DNA of 34,482 nt from Candidatus Poribacteria bacterium (GTDB taxonomy: Bacteria; Poribacteria; WGA-4E; PCPOR2b): assembly GCA_022826645.1 (NCBI GenBank), contig JAJDUM010000091.1, positions 1 through 34,482 of the forward strand, read 5' to 3'. A program made the translations under genes and the position numbers. Positions 1-7,563 of the stretch are shown here, piece after piece. Below the pieces are notes generated by a model. It saw nothing but the letters and a program-made list of their open reading frames with translations, searched no databases and was not told where the DNA came from. The number at the start of each line of letters is the position of its first letter. Position 1 is the first letter of the stretch.

Positions 1-149
1 GTATCAAACCCCTCAAACTGTTTATCACAAAAGTCAAAAGCAACTTGCTATAAATCAACCGTAATCCGTAACTGTTTATGTAAAGCTATTTTAGGACTTG
101 ACAAAGGGTCTTCTTTACGCATTACTCATTACGCATTAGAGGGGTAAAG
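1..149 (+). promoter_or_regulatory. Upstream region of the pterin methyltransferase gene with weak promoter
   Basis: No gene is seen here. A TTGACA hexamer at 98-103 could be a -35 box, with a poor -10 candidate (ATTACT, 121-126) at 17 bp spacing. The ten-base word TTACGCATTA occurs twice (115-124 and 129-138), overlapping the presumed -10 area. A GAGGGG stretch at about 139-144 may serve as the ribosome binding site for the ATG at 150. The promoter is a guess because the -10 is weak. Confidence 0.35.
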
Positions 150-1184
150 ATGCAACTAAACGGTCAAGATTTTATCATTATCGGCGAGAATGTCCATACC
201 ACGCGGGTGGTACGCCGAACAGGAAAACTGATTACTAACAACCCAGACGGACTTGAATCCGTTAGCTATCTGAACACGAAGAGAAAACGCCGCTACCTTG
301 TCATCCCCGATGCGATTAAGAAATCCCAAGAGTATGAGGAAGGGCGCGTCAAACACGTCATCATCGCGGTTCAAGCAGCAATGTCGGGTGAAGAACCCCA
401 CGCCAGCGAAGGGATAGAATACATACGCAAAATCGTTCAACGGCAGGTCGATTCCAACACTGACTTCCTCGATGTGAACGTGGATGAAATTTCGTGGCGA
501 CTTGAAGAACAGAAGGAAGCCATGCGCTGGTTGGTGCAAGCCCTTCAGCAGATGTCCGATACGCCCCTGTCCATTGATTCGTCAAATAGCGAAATTATCG
601 AAGCAGGTCTCGAAGTGTATGATAGCAGTGTCGGGCGAGCACTACTCAACTCCGCTTCACTGGAACGCGTTGATGCGTTGGACCTTGCCAAGCAGTACAA
701 TACGAAGGTTATGGTGACAGCCGCCAGCGAGTCTGGAATGCCACAGACCCCCGAAGAGCGTGTTACCAACGCCTCGCGCATGGTAGACGCATCCAACGAC
801 AAGGGAATAGCGATCGAGGACATCTTCATCGACCCGTTATTCTTCCCGATCGGGGTGGACACGGAGAACGGAAACCACGCCTTTGACGCTATCCGACAAC
901 TCCGCGGGAAATACGGTTCGGATATCCATATCAGCGGCGGGTTCAGCAATGTCTCTTTCCAAATGCCCTCCCGTCGTCTTATCAATGACGTGTTTATGAT
1001 TCTCGCGGTCGAAGCCGGCGCGGATAGCGGGATCATTGATCCTGTGACCAATAATCCGAAGAAAGCCCTTTCCCTTGACCGAACCTCAAAGGCTTATCAA
1101 CTGACCGAAGATATGCTGCTGGGCAAAGATCGCTTTTGCAGGACATTCCTGCGCGCCTACCGCAAAGGGGAATTGGAGGGCTGA
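150..1184 (+). CDS. Pterin-binding (methyltetrahydrofolate) corrinoid methyltransferase-like protein
   Basis: This 344-residue protein has the TIM-barrel fold of the dihydropteroate synthase/methyltetrahydrofolate methyltransferase superfamily. Visible motifs are IGENVH at 11-16, DVNVD at 108-112, IDSSN at 142-146, an NS pair near 167, IDP at 227-229 and the GGFSNVSF...PSRR segment at 263-276. The last resembles the methyl-THF-binding domain of MetH (GGLSNVSFG...). Family members move a methyl group between a corrinoid protein and tetrahydrofolate in the cytoplasm, often in demethylation of methylated amines or sulfonium compounds. The long N-terminal insert (about 20-90) is unlike folate-synthesis DHPS, and no folate genes are nearby, so a C1-transfer role is preferred over folP. 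No corrinoid-binding protein or methylene-THF reductase is encoded in the window. A 'virulence factor' family gene follows after 4 bases. Confidence 0.85.
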   Translation: MQLNGQDFIIIGENVHTTRVVRRTGKLITNNPDGLESVSYLNTKRKRRYLVIPDAIKKSQEYEEGRVKHVIIAVQAAMSGEEPHASEGIEYIRKIVQRQVDSNTDFLDVNVDEISWRLEEQKEAMRWLVQALQQMSDTPLSIDSSNSEIIEAGLEVYDSSVGRALLNSASLERVDALDLAKQYNTKVMVTAASESGMPQTPEERVTNASRMVDASNDKGIAIEDIFIDPLFFPIGVDTENGNHAFDAIRQLRGKYGSDIHISGGFSNVSFQMPSRRLINDVFMILAVEAGADSGIIDPVTNNPKKALSLDRTSKAYQLTEDMLLGKDRFCRTFLRAYRKGELEG

Positions 1185-1188
1185 AACC

Positions 1189-1458
1189 GTGGCAATCTAT
1201 CAGATCCTGTATTGGAAGGATATCCCGGCACAGGTCAGAGTCTATGAAGGCAGGAAGCCTATTTCAAGGCAAATGCCTAAGCGTTTTCAGGTTGAGATTG
1301 ATCGCACTGCGATGGAACTGGGTTTAGCTGGAACTGACGATTACCTGGATCAGTGGCAATGGACAGAAAAGCGAGAACGCCCCGGCGAGCCGGACGAAAT
1401 CCTGAACGCACTTGTACACGAACTTGAGACGGAACACAACGCTAAGACCCAAAAATAA
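1189..1458 (+). CDS. Small 'virulence factor' family protein (conserved, function unknown)
   Basis: This is an 89-residue soluble protein beginning with GTG at 1189, preceded by GGAGGG at about 1175-1180. The body, with an IYQILYWKDIP start, a QMPKRF segment and a DDYLDQW segment, resembles the short domain catalogued as 'Virulence factor' (PF13769). That name is historical and does not establish a role in virulence. As I recall, such genes accompany methyl-THF corrinoid methyltransferases in alphaproteobacterial demethylation clusters, and here the gene lies 4 bases after one, so the two are almost certainly cotranscribed. A role as accessory subunit or cofactor-handling partner of the methyltransferase is inference. 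No catalytic motif is visible. Confidence 0.75.
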   Translation: MAIYQILYWKDIPAQVRVYEGRKPISRQMPKRFQVEIDRTAMELGLAGTDDYLDQWQWTEKRERPGEPDEILNALVHELETEHNAKTQK

Positions 1459-1523
1459 AATAGATCATAGAACCTTGCCTTCACTGGACGAAATAGCAAT
1501 ATATAGATCAGAAAGGACTTTTC

Positions 1524-2585
1524 ATGCCTACATTCCAACCCGACGCCCTACGGCAAATCGGCTACGACCTCTTTGAAGCCGCAGGTTGCACAACGGACGA
1601 TACTCGATCAGTTGTTGATCACCTGATTGAATCCAACCTTTTCGGACACGATTCCCACGGTGCAATTCGTTTCTACGAATATGCCCGTGCGATACGAGAT
1701 GGCAGATTCCAACCCACTGCAAAACCCGAAGTTGTGAGTGACAATCCCTGTGCTGCGGTGGTAGACGGACACAGTGCGCTTGGACAGGTCGGGGCAACCT
1801 TTGCAATGAACCTCGCAATCGAAAAGGCACGACAATACGGAACAAGTACTGTCGCACTGCGAAATACCAGCCACGTGGGACGGGCTGGTGCCTATCCCCT
1901 GATGGCGGCACGGAACGATATGATGGGCGTCGCTTTCGTCAATGCCGGGCACCTCGGCTATCAGATTGCACCCTTCGGCGGGCTCGACGGTCGCCTCAGC
2001 ACAAACCCGATTGCGTTTTCCGCCCCACGCCGAAACGATGAACCGATCTTAGTGGATATGACTACCTCCGTGGTGGCTGAAGGTAAGGTCCGCGTAGCAA
2101 TCAACCAAGGCAAGCAGGTGCCGGAAGGCTGGTTGATCGACTCAGAGGGCAACCCGACCACCGACCCAAATGACTTCAGAGCGGATCCGCCAGGCGCTAT
2201 CCTTCCAATGGGCGGTGTCGTGGCACATAAAGGTTACGGCCTCAGCTTTGTGGTGGAGCTTTTAGGTGGAACTCTCAGTGGCGAGGGGTGTGCTGCCGGT
2301 GAGCGCACGATGGTCAGCAATGGCGTTCTTTTTACCGTTTATAGTATTAGTCACTTCACCAGTCTCGATGCCTACTACGACGAGGTAGAGGACCTGATTC
2401 GGCACGTTAAGTCAAGTCGGCTTGCTCCGGGGTTTCAGGAGATTCTGAGTCCCGGCGAACCCGAATTCCGCACCGCTGAACGCAAGCAGGTCGAAGGTAT
2501 TGAAATCGATGAGACAACGTGGGCGGCTATCTGCGAGGAGGCACGCGGCTTCGGTCTTGATCCAGATCGTTGGGCAACAGAATAG
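1524..2585 (+). CDS. Ldh family (type 2 malate/L-lactate/ureidoglycolate) NAD(P)-dependent oxidoreductase
   Basis: The 353-residue protein matches the YlbC/ComC/AllD-type dehydrogenase family, which is unrelated to Rossmann-fold lactate dehydrogenases and oxidises 2-hydroxy acids with NAD(P). Diagnostic segments are GHDSHGAIRF (41-50), the catalytic-histidine motif NTSHVGRAGAYP (114-125, His117), STNPIAF (159-165), VDMTTS (177-182) and HKGYGLSFVVELLGG (235-249). Length is normal for the family. The start has a purine-rich site (GAAAGGAC) upstream. The substrate cannot be read from sequence; malate, lactate, sulfolactate and ureidoglycolate are all possible. It lies 65 bases after the methyltransferase pair and 91 bases before the homocysteine methyltransferase-like gene on the same strand. 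Confidence 0.9.
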   Translation: MPTFQPDALRQIGYDLFEAAGCTTDDTRSVVDHLIESNLFGHDSHGAIRFYEYARAIRDGRFQPTAKPEVVSDNPCAAVVDGHSALGQVGATFAMNLAIEKARQYGTSTVALRNTSHVGRAGAYPLMAARNDMMGVAFVNAGHLGYQIAPFGGLDGRLSTNPIAFSAPRRNDEPILVDMTTSVVAEGKVRVAINQGKQVPEGWLIDSEGNPTTDPNDFRADPPGAILPMGGVVAHKGYGLSFVVELLGGTLSGEGCAAGERTMVSNGVLFTVYSISHFTSLDAYYDEVEDLIRHVKSSRLAPGFQEILSPGEPEFRTAERKQVEGIEIDETTWAAICEEARGFGLDPDRWATE

Positions 2586-2617
2586 AAATTGTCTAAACTG
2601 GATTCGAGAGATCGAGA

Positions 2618-2680
2618 GTGAAAGGAGTAAACCCCGAAGCAGAAAAAATTATTGATGAAATATCAGAGGTTTTTAGATGA
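2618..2680 (+). CDS. Possible 20-codon upstream peptide overlapping the next start (uncertain)
   Basis: A GTG at 2618 opens a 20-codon frame (peptide starting VKGVNPEAEK) whose TGA at 2678-2680 overlaps the ATG of the homocysteine methyltransferase gene as ATGA. This geometry is typical of translational coupling. The sequence is charged and looks protein-like rather than random, but it is too short to judge. It could be a leader peptide, the tail of a decayed gene or chance. Confidence 0.25.
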   Translation: MKGVNPEAEKIIDEISEVFR

Positions 2681-3675
2681 AGACATTTTTAGATAGATTG
2701 AAAGACTCCACCCCAATGATTTATGATGGTGGGTTTGGCTCGCAGCTATTTACTGTGGGCATCGTATTGACAAACAGCGCACTCGCAAACGAATTGCACC
2801 CGGAAACGGTCATCGACATTCATTCGGCTTACATTGAAGCGGGTGCTGACGCAATTGGAACAAATACATTTGTCGCTTCTCCGCTGCACCTCGACATGGC
2901 AGGAAAAGATGCAGCCGAAGCAGAGAAACTGGCAAGACAAGCGGTGGTACACGCGAAGGAGGCCGTTGAGAGAAGTGGCAGAGATGTGTACATCGCCGGT
3001 TCAGTTGGTCCCTCGCCCGGCGCAATCGAAGCGGATAGTGGCGGCGTTGATTTTGGTATTGCGAATGAGGCTGTCAGAGACGCACATGAGCGAATAGTAA
3101 ATGCCCTTGCAGAAGAGGGCGTGGATTTTTTCTGTATTGAAACCATGTTCTCTGCGAAGGAAGCTGCCATCGCCGTTGACGTTGCCAGAAACACGGGACT
3201 TCCCATCGCCGTGAATATGACCTACAAATACACCAGAGATCGGCGGACGAAAGAGGTGATATACAAAACGGATTGGGGACATTCGGCTGCATCCCTCCTT
3301 GAGATCTTAGCCGAAGGAGAGTTCTCCAACGGAGACAGCCTGGTCGATGATGTTCAAATCTTAGGTCTAAACTGCGGTGCAGAATCGAGGCGTGAGGAGC
3401 ATACGGGAATGCCCTATGCAATAAGCGGGATCCAGCAGTTGCGCGAAGCGATGGAGGAGAAGGGAATTAACTCAAAACGACTGATGGCTTATCCAAATGC
3501 AGGTATGGCCCGATTAGACGAGAATCTACAGACATATTGGCCCCAAGCACCGGAGGAGATGTCGCCTTACCTACCGGAGTTGATCCAAGAGGGTGCTTAT
3601 CTAATCGGTGGTTGTTGTGGTACAAGCCCCGTGCACGTTAAGGCGTTTCGGGAGACTCTATCTCAGATAGAGTAA
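2677..3675 (+). CDS. Homocysteine S-methyltransferase family protein (zinc, BHMT/MetH N-domain type)
   Basis: This 332-residue protein is a single Hcy-binding TIM barrel. It shows the DGGFGSQL start (17-24), the GTNTF motif (61-65) and the three zinc-ligand cysteines: Cys233 in GLNCG (within 230-234) and Cys313-Cys314 in GGCCGTSPVH (311-320). Family enzymes activate homocysteine or a related thiol on zinc and accept a methyl group from betaine, S-methylmethionine, methyl-THF or a corrinoid. There is no C-terminal pterin or B12 domain, so the donor is unknown. With the pterin methyltransferase about 1.5 kb upstream, it could complete a methyl-transfer route from a methylated osmolyte; that is inference. 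AGAGG lies just upstream of the ATG. Confidence 0.87.
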   Translation: MKTFLDRLKDSTPMIYDGGFGSQLFTVGIVLTNSALANELHPETVIDIHSAYIEAGADAIGTNTFVASPLHLDMAGKDAAEAEKLARQAVVHAKEAVERSGRDVYIAGSVGPSPGAIEADSGGVDFGIANEAVRDAHERIVNALAEEGVDFFCIETMFSAKEAAIAVDVARNTGLPIAVNMTYKYTRDRRTKEVIYKTDWGHSAASLLEILAEGEFSNGDSLVDDVQILGLNCGAESRREEHTGMPYAISGIQQLREAMEEKGINSKRLMAYPNAGMARLDENLQTYWPQAPEEMSPYLPELIQEGAYLIGGCCGTSPVHVKAFRETLSQIE

Positions 3676-3764
3676 AGCAGCGTAGATGGAAATTCCATTC
3701 ATTTAGCAGAGAGAAACCCCCGTTGTTACCCACAGATTTGTTCCAAACTGTATGAGGGACCGAA

Positions 3765-4778
3765 ATGAAAATTACAAAAGTAGAGCAGTTTATCACAGCG
3801 GTGCCACATATTCCGGCCATCGAGAGAAACCGTCCCGGCGACTACCTCGAACGTCCCATCCCAATCATCAAAGTCCACACAGATGAGGGTATCTACGGCT
3901 TAGGGGAAGGTGGCAGGGGACAGCGATTTGATGACGCAATTGAGGGTTGGACCGGTGTAGACGTGATGGAACTCAAGTGGCAAGATCTTGGCGGTGCCTT
4001 TGGCTCGGCGGTCTTCGATATTGTCGGTAAGGCGCTCGGCGTGCCCGCACATAAACTGATGGGCGCACAGCACTGGGAAAAGGTTCCTGTGGGCTACTGG
4101 TCGTGCCCGATGGAACCGGAGGAGTTCGCTGCAGAGGCGGAGGTCGGTGCCAAGCTGGGTTTCAAGACACACAAGCTCAAGGCACGTCCGTGGAATATCG
4201 TCGAGACTGTTCGACTCATGACGGAAGCAGCGGGGGAGGATTACGGGATTATCGTCGATCCGAACTTTACCTTTGAGACTCCAGAGCAGTCGATTCAGCT
4301 GGCACATGAGTTGGAAAAATACAATATTGAAGCGTTCGAAGACCCGTTTTCGTATCGTGAATACGGTTGGGACAGCTATCGCGACTTTCGCAGTCAGACC
4401 CGAATTCCTCTCGCGCCCCATATCGCAGATCCAAAGATGATTATAGATGCCATCAAAGCAGATGCAGCGGATATGTTCAATACTGCTGGCAGTCCGATGA
4501 GCGCACAGCAAAACGCTGGCATCGCTGAAGCCGTGGGGTTACCGGTATGGTTACAGGTTGTGGGGCTCGGTTTGGGCGTGTCGGGCGCTTTTGGTACGCA
4601 TGTCCACGCGGTTATCAAAAACGCAACGATCCCGAGCGACTCCCTCCATTTCGTCCGCGAGAACGACCTTATTCACGGCGCATTGACCCCGAAGGATGGA
4701 TTCGTCGAAGTGCCCACTACGCCTGGGTTGGGGATTGAATTGGATATGGCTGCGGTGGAGAAGTATCAAATCGCGTAA
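3765..4778 (+). CDS. Mandelate racemase/muconate lactonizing (enolase superfamily) enzyme
   Basis: The 337-residue protein has the two-domain layout of the enolase superfamily: a capping domain (1-110) and a TIM barrel. The barrel carries a Lys-x-Lys pair (HKLKAR, Lys137/Lys139) and metal ligands Asp165 (VDPNF) and Glu192 (FEDPF). The third ligand is less clear; Asp222 in HIADP is the likeliest, replacing the usual Glu. Such enzymes abstract a proton alpha to a carboxylate, giving racemisation, epimerisation, dehydration or cycloisomerisation, with Mg2+. The sequence does not name a substrate. The protein ends at a TAA that overlaps an ATG (TAATG) in the frame of the next gene. Confidence 0.88.
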   Translation: MKITKVEQFITAVPHIPAIERNRPGDYLERPIPIIKVHTDEGIYGLGEGGRGQRFDDAIEGWTGVDVMELKWQDLGGAFGSAVFDIVGKALGVPAHKLMGAQHWEKVPVGYWSCPMEPEEFAAEAEVGAKLGFKTHKLKARPWNIVETVRLMTEAAGEDYGIIVDPNFTFETPEQSIQLAHELEKYNIEAFEDPFSYREYGWDSYRDFRSQTRIPLAPHIADPKMIIDAIKADAADMFNTAGSPMSAQQNAGIAEAVGLPVWLQVVGLGLGVSGAFGTHVHAVIKNATIPSDSLHFVRENDLIHGALTPKDGFVEVPTTPGLGIELDMAAVEKYQIA

Positions 4779-4825
4779 TGGAGGGCCTCGGAACGTGCAT
4801 CCGTCACAAAAGAAAGGGCAACATC

Positions 4826-5809
4826 ATGCACGTAATTGGTTCGAAATTATTACGTTTCCTGTTCTGTTTGCCAGTTCTTCTGATTCTCAGCTTGACCTCA
4901 CTGCACAGTGAAACCGAGGAATCGTGGGAGCTGCTCGAAAGTGAGCATTTCCTGATCTACTACCAGCCCAACGAGACGCACCCTCAAGATATCGCCGATA
5001 TTGCCGAGGATTTCTATCCGCACATGAATCGCCTGATTGATGGGATAGAGATCGGCAAAATCGAGATTTGGATGTGTAAGACACAAGAGCAATTCCAAGC
5101 CGCCGCCCACGCCCCCATCCAAGACTGGGCGGTCGGTTGTGCGTTCCCTCTCAGTCGCCGCATCGTAATTCAGAACCCGCGCGTTATCATTGATCGGAAG
5201 TTTCAACTCTCCCAAGTCCTCCGCCACGAAATTGTCCACATCGCTTTTGGGCAACGCACGAAATCCACAATTGGAAATATACCCTTATGGTTTATTGAGG
5301 GGGTTGCGATCTACCTCTCCGGAGAGTGGACACCCCACCGTCACGATGTCATGTTTGAGCACATCCTATCGAGATCGATCATCCCGCTATCAGAGCTGAC
5401 CCATCGGTTTCCAACCCCCGAAAGAGGGGCGCAGTTGGCTTACGCAGAGAGCTTGAATGCGGTTGCGTGGTTGGTAAAAATTGCGGGGGTCGAAAAGCTG
5501 TGGGAGGTTATTGACCTGCTCAGCGCGGGAAACGATTTGAATACCGCCTATAAACAGGCGATTGGTTGGAATTTAGGGACATTCGACGCAGAATGGCAAG
5601 CCTCGCTCTTCCAGCGTTACTATTGGGCAGCGATATTCTCAAATTCATATCTCTTTTGGGGAAGTCTCGGGTTGGTATTTATCGTTGTGTATATTCGATG
5701 CCGACAGCGTACTCGACGACAACTCAGCGAGCTTGAGCAGGAGGAGTCACAGGTCGATGCGTTTTTTGAACCGAAGACTCTTGAAACGGATCAGGATCAC
5801 CAAGGCTAA
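4826..5809 (+). CDS. Signal-peptide, membrane-anchored gluzincin-like (peptidase MA family) protein
   Basis: Counting from the ATG at 4826, the 327-residue protein starts with a signal sequence (KLLRFLFCLPVLLILSLTSLHS, shown here only in part as residues 7-28). A HEIVH zinc-binding motif follows at 134-138, with a downstream WFIEGVAIYLSGEW segment (155-168) whose Glu158 fits the third zinc ligand of gluzincins. A transmembrane segment lies at about 268-291, followed by an Arg/Gln/Glu-rich tail. This matches the 'peptidase MA-like' family. It is probably exported with its catalytic domain outside the cytoplasm. An in-frame ATG at 4778 overlaps the upstream stop (TAATG), but starting there puts 16 charged residues before the signal peptide, and AAAGG lies just upstream of 4826, so the later start is preferred. 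The substrate is unknown. Confidence 0.75.
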   Translation: MHVIGSKLLRFLFCLPVLLILSLTSLHSETEESWELLESEHFLIYYQPNETHPQDIADIAEDFYPHMNRLIDGIEIGKIEIWMCKTQEQFQAAAHAPIQDWAVGCAFPLSRRIVIQNPRVIIDRKFQLSQVLRHEIVHIAFGQRTKSTIGNIPLWFIEGVAIYLSGEWTPHRHDVMFEHILSRSIIPLSELTHRFPTPERGAQLAYAESLNAVAWLVKIAGVEKLWEVIDLLSAGNDLNTAYKQAIGWNLGTFDAEWQASLFQRYYWAAIFSNSYLFWGSLGLVFIVVYIRCRQRTRRQLSELEQEESQVDAFFEPKTLETDQDHQG

Positions 5810-6369
5810 TCGGATGTAATCGGTTTTTCGATCAGTTCGACAGGTGCTTGGCAACACACGCAATCCCCCGGCGCGGCGGCACGTATCGCACAGGTGTCGC
5901 AGTAGTAGTAGAGATCGTGGACAACCCCATCATGCAGGGATTGGAGCCGAATCGCTTCCAGCAGATGCGTTTTTGGAAAGGTTCTCCCCGTGATGATGAG
6001 TATTTTTTGGTGCAAGCGTTCATCTACGAATAACGCCTTCGACAGATCTGTGCGAAGCAGCGTGTAGAATACACCTTCTGTTGTTTCAAACCCGTACAGG
6101 TGCTCGTGATTGGCAGGGAGATCTGCACGGTACAAATTGTGCATCGCTTCTGCAAGACACACTATACGTCCCTGGACCTGAATCTCCTTGGCAGTGCTAG
6201 CACTATCTACGACCTGCGATCCCGTTGTTTCGGTATTTTGACCCTTCATGTTAGCTGCTGCAATCACTGCAATGCCAAAAATCAGCGTGCCAAACCAAAA
6301 GCCCCCGTACCTTCGTCGATCAAAGGTCGGGGCCCTCCCCTTGTTTTGAATCCCATTACTGAATTTCAT
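5806..6369 (-). CDS. Single-span membrane protein with C-terminal zinc-ribbon-like cysteines (hypothetical)
   Basis: From the ATG at 6369 (GGAGGG about 8 bases upstream) this 187-residue protein has one transmembrane helix (about 21-40). A domain of roughly 65-150 follows, then a Cys-rich end with CDTC (157-160) and CVCC (170-173) that looks like a zinc ribbon or rubredoxin-like knuckle. A longer reading from 6411 adds 14 residues without a good ribosome site. Similar small proteins ending in a YYCDTC...CCQ motif occur, as I recall, in planctomycetes, without assigned function. It converges with the peptidase-like gene, and the two stops overlap by 4 bases. Confidence 0.65.
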   Translation of the reverse strand: MKFSNGIQNKGRAPTFDRRRYGGFWFGTLIFGIAVIAAANMKGQNTETTGSQVVDSASTAKEIQVQGRIVCLAEAMHNLYRADLPANHEHLYGFETTEGVFYTLLRTDLSKALFVDERLHQKILIITGRTFPKTHLLEAIRLQSLHDGVVHDLYYYCDTCAIRAAAPGDCVCCQAPVELIEKPITSD

Positions 6370-6671
6370 TTCTATCGCTCCCTCCGTTGCACGATATCCT
6401 ATTGGTATCAACCTTCTGTCACATCAAGCGATCTCATCTCACCACCCTCATATTTTCCCATCCGAGTGGAATTCTGTCCATCTATTTTTGGCTTGACTTC
6501 GATTTTTTCAGGTGATAGACTTCTGCAAACGAGAGAATGGGAAAATGCCCTCCCATATTTCCTTTCTCACTCACGTTTTAGCAGTGAGCTTCACTATTGT
6601 TCAACTCAACCTACTTTTGCTATAGGTACCACATACAATTCATAAGAACTTACGTAGAAGGATAAGGAAAA
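6370..6671. other. Divergent intergenic region, 302 bp
   Basis: This stretch separates the leftward zinc-ribbon protein from the rightward PhyH gene and must hold promoters for both. A plausible + strand promoter is TTGTTC (6597-6602), 18 bp, then TATAGG (6621-6626). An open frame running rightward through the region (to 6645) has no ribosome site and overlaps the antisense gene, so it is not counted. I see no repeat or RNA gene. Confidence 0.4.
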
Positions 6672-7544
6672 ATGGCAATATCAACGCAGACCACAGAAAC
6701 AGAGAACACCCATAATCTCCCTACCGATGCACCTGTGTCCATGACGCCAGAGCAGAAGTTTTTCTACGATCTTCGCGGTTGGATACTCCTGCCCTCCGTG
6801 TTGTCGGAAGCGGATATTGAGGAGATGAAGGCAGAGGTGTATGCCGGTGCCAGACAAAGCTATGAAGGTGCCCTTCAGAGATTGTTAGATCATCCGGCAA
6901 TTGTCGGAATTCTGTCCGAAATCTTGAGCGAAGACCCCTTTGTAAAAGATGATTGCTACGGTTTCCGGTGTGAGGGATCTTTCACCACCGTGAGACCTCC
7001 GGGGTGGAGTAAGTCGGAACGGGGCGATGGAGGACTGCCGCACGTCGTGCGTCCACCACAGCAAGCCAACGCTATGCGATATCAGGTCGCAGGGGGTAAG
7101 ATATTCTCCGGACTCACACGGGTGGTCTGGGAGCTTGAGGAGGTGAAGGAAGGGGCCGGAGGCACCACCTTTCTTAGCGGGTCCCACAAAGCGCATTTCA
7201 ACTACGGCGGTCCGGATCCATATCGTCCAAATATTAGTGATTCTCCATGGGAAACGAGTATGAGAGCCACAATGGATGAATACAGCTGTCCACCGGGATC
7301 GGTGGTTATCTTCACAGAAAGCCTCGTTCACGCAGCGAACGACTGGACCAATCCGGACAACCCACGCTGCGCGGTCTTTAATTGTTACAACTCGATATGG
7401 GCGCAGTGGCACCGGCTCAACCTCAGCCACGAGACAATCGAAGCGATGCCGCCGAAACGACAGTCTCTCTTCCGCGGAACCTGGGCAATTGGCGGAGGTC
7501 CTGAAGGTAACCGTGAGTATTCGCTGGACAACAGAACTGTGTAA
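6672..7544 (+). CDS. Phytanoyl-CoA dioxygenase (PhyH) family protein
   Basis: The 290-residue protein resembles the PhyH family of Fe(II)/2-oxoglutarate oxygenases. The double-stranded beta-helix core contains GGTTFLSGSHKAHF (163-176), PPGSVVIFTESLVHAANDW (207-225, distal His220) and a following Arg that would bind 2-oxoglutarate. The proximal iron ligands are atypical: at the expected place there is LPHVV (122-126) rather than a clear His-x-Asp. The lineage has many PhyH paralogs in which this motif varies, so the enzyme may use a reduced iron site or be non-catalytic. The substrate is unknown. AAGGA lies 7 bases upstream of the ATG, and the propeller gene begins 19 bases after the stop. Confidence 0.82.
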   Translation: MAISTQTTETENTHNLPTDAPVSMTPEQKFFYDLRGWILLPSVLSEADIEEMKAEVYAGARQSYEGALQRLLDHPAIVGILSEILSEDPFVKDDCYGFRCEGSFTTVRPPGWSKSERGDGGLPHVVRPPQQANAMRYQVAGGKIFSGLTRVVWELEEVKEGAGGTTFLSGSHKAHFNYGGPDPYRPNISDSPWETSMRATMDEYSCPPGSVVIFTESLVHAANDWTNPDNPRCAVFNCYNSIWAQWHRLNLSHETIEAMPPKRQSLFRGTWAIGGGPEGNREYSLDNRTV

Positions 7545-7563
7545 CAGCAAAGGAGAAACGCGA

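Noticed and set aside
545..1051. 168-codon - strand open frame antisense to the pterin methyltransferase
   Set aside because: The + strand frame carries clear family motifs; the antisense frame has none and no ribosome site.
6100..6645. 181-codon + strand open frame
   Set aside because: It runs antisense through the better-supported zinc-ribbon protein gene and the promoter region, and its peptide has no domain character.
7276..7563. Upstream extension of the propeller protein
   Set aside because: It overlaps the dioxygenase gene in another frame, while the ATG at 7564 has a strong ribosome site and begins the family-like LFLDDY segment.
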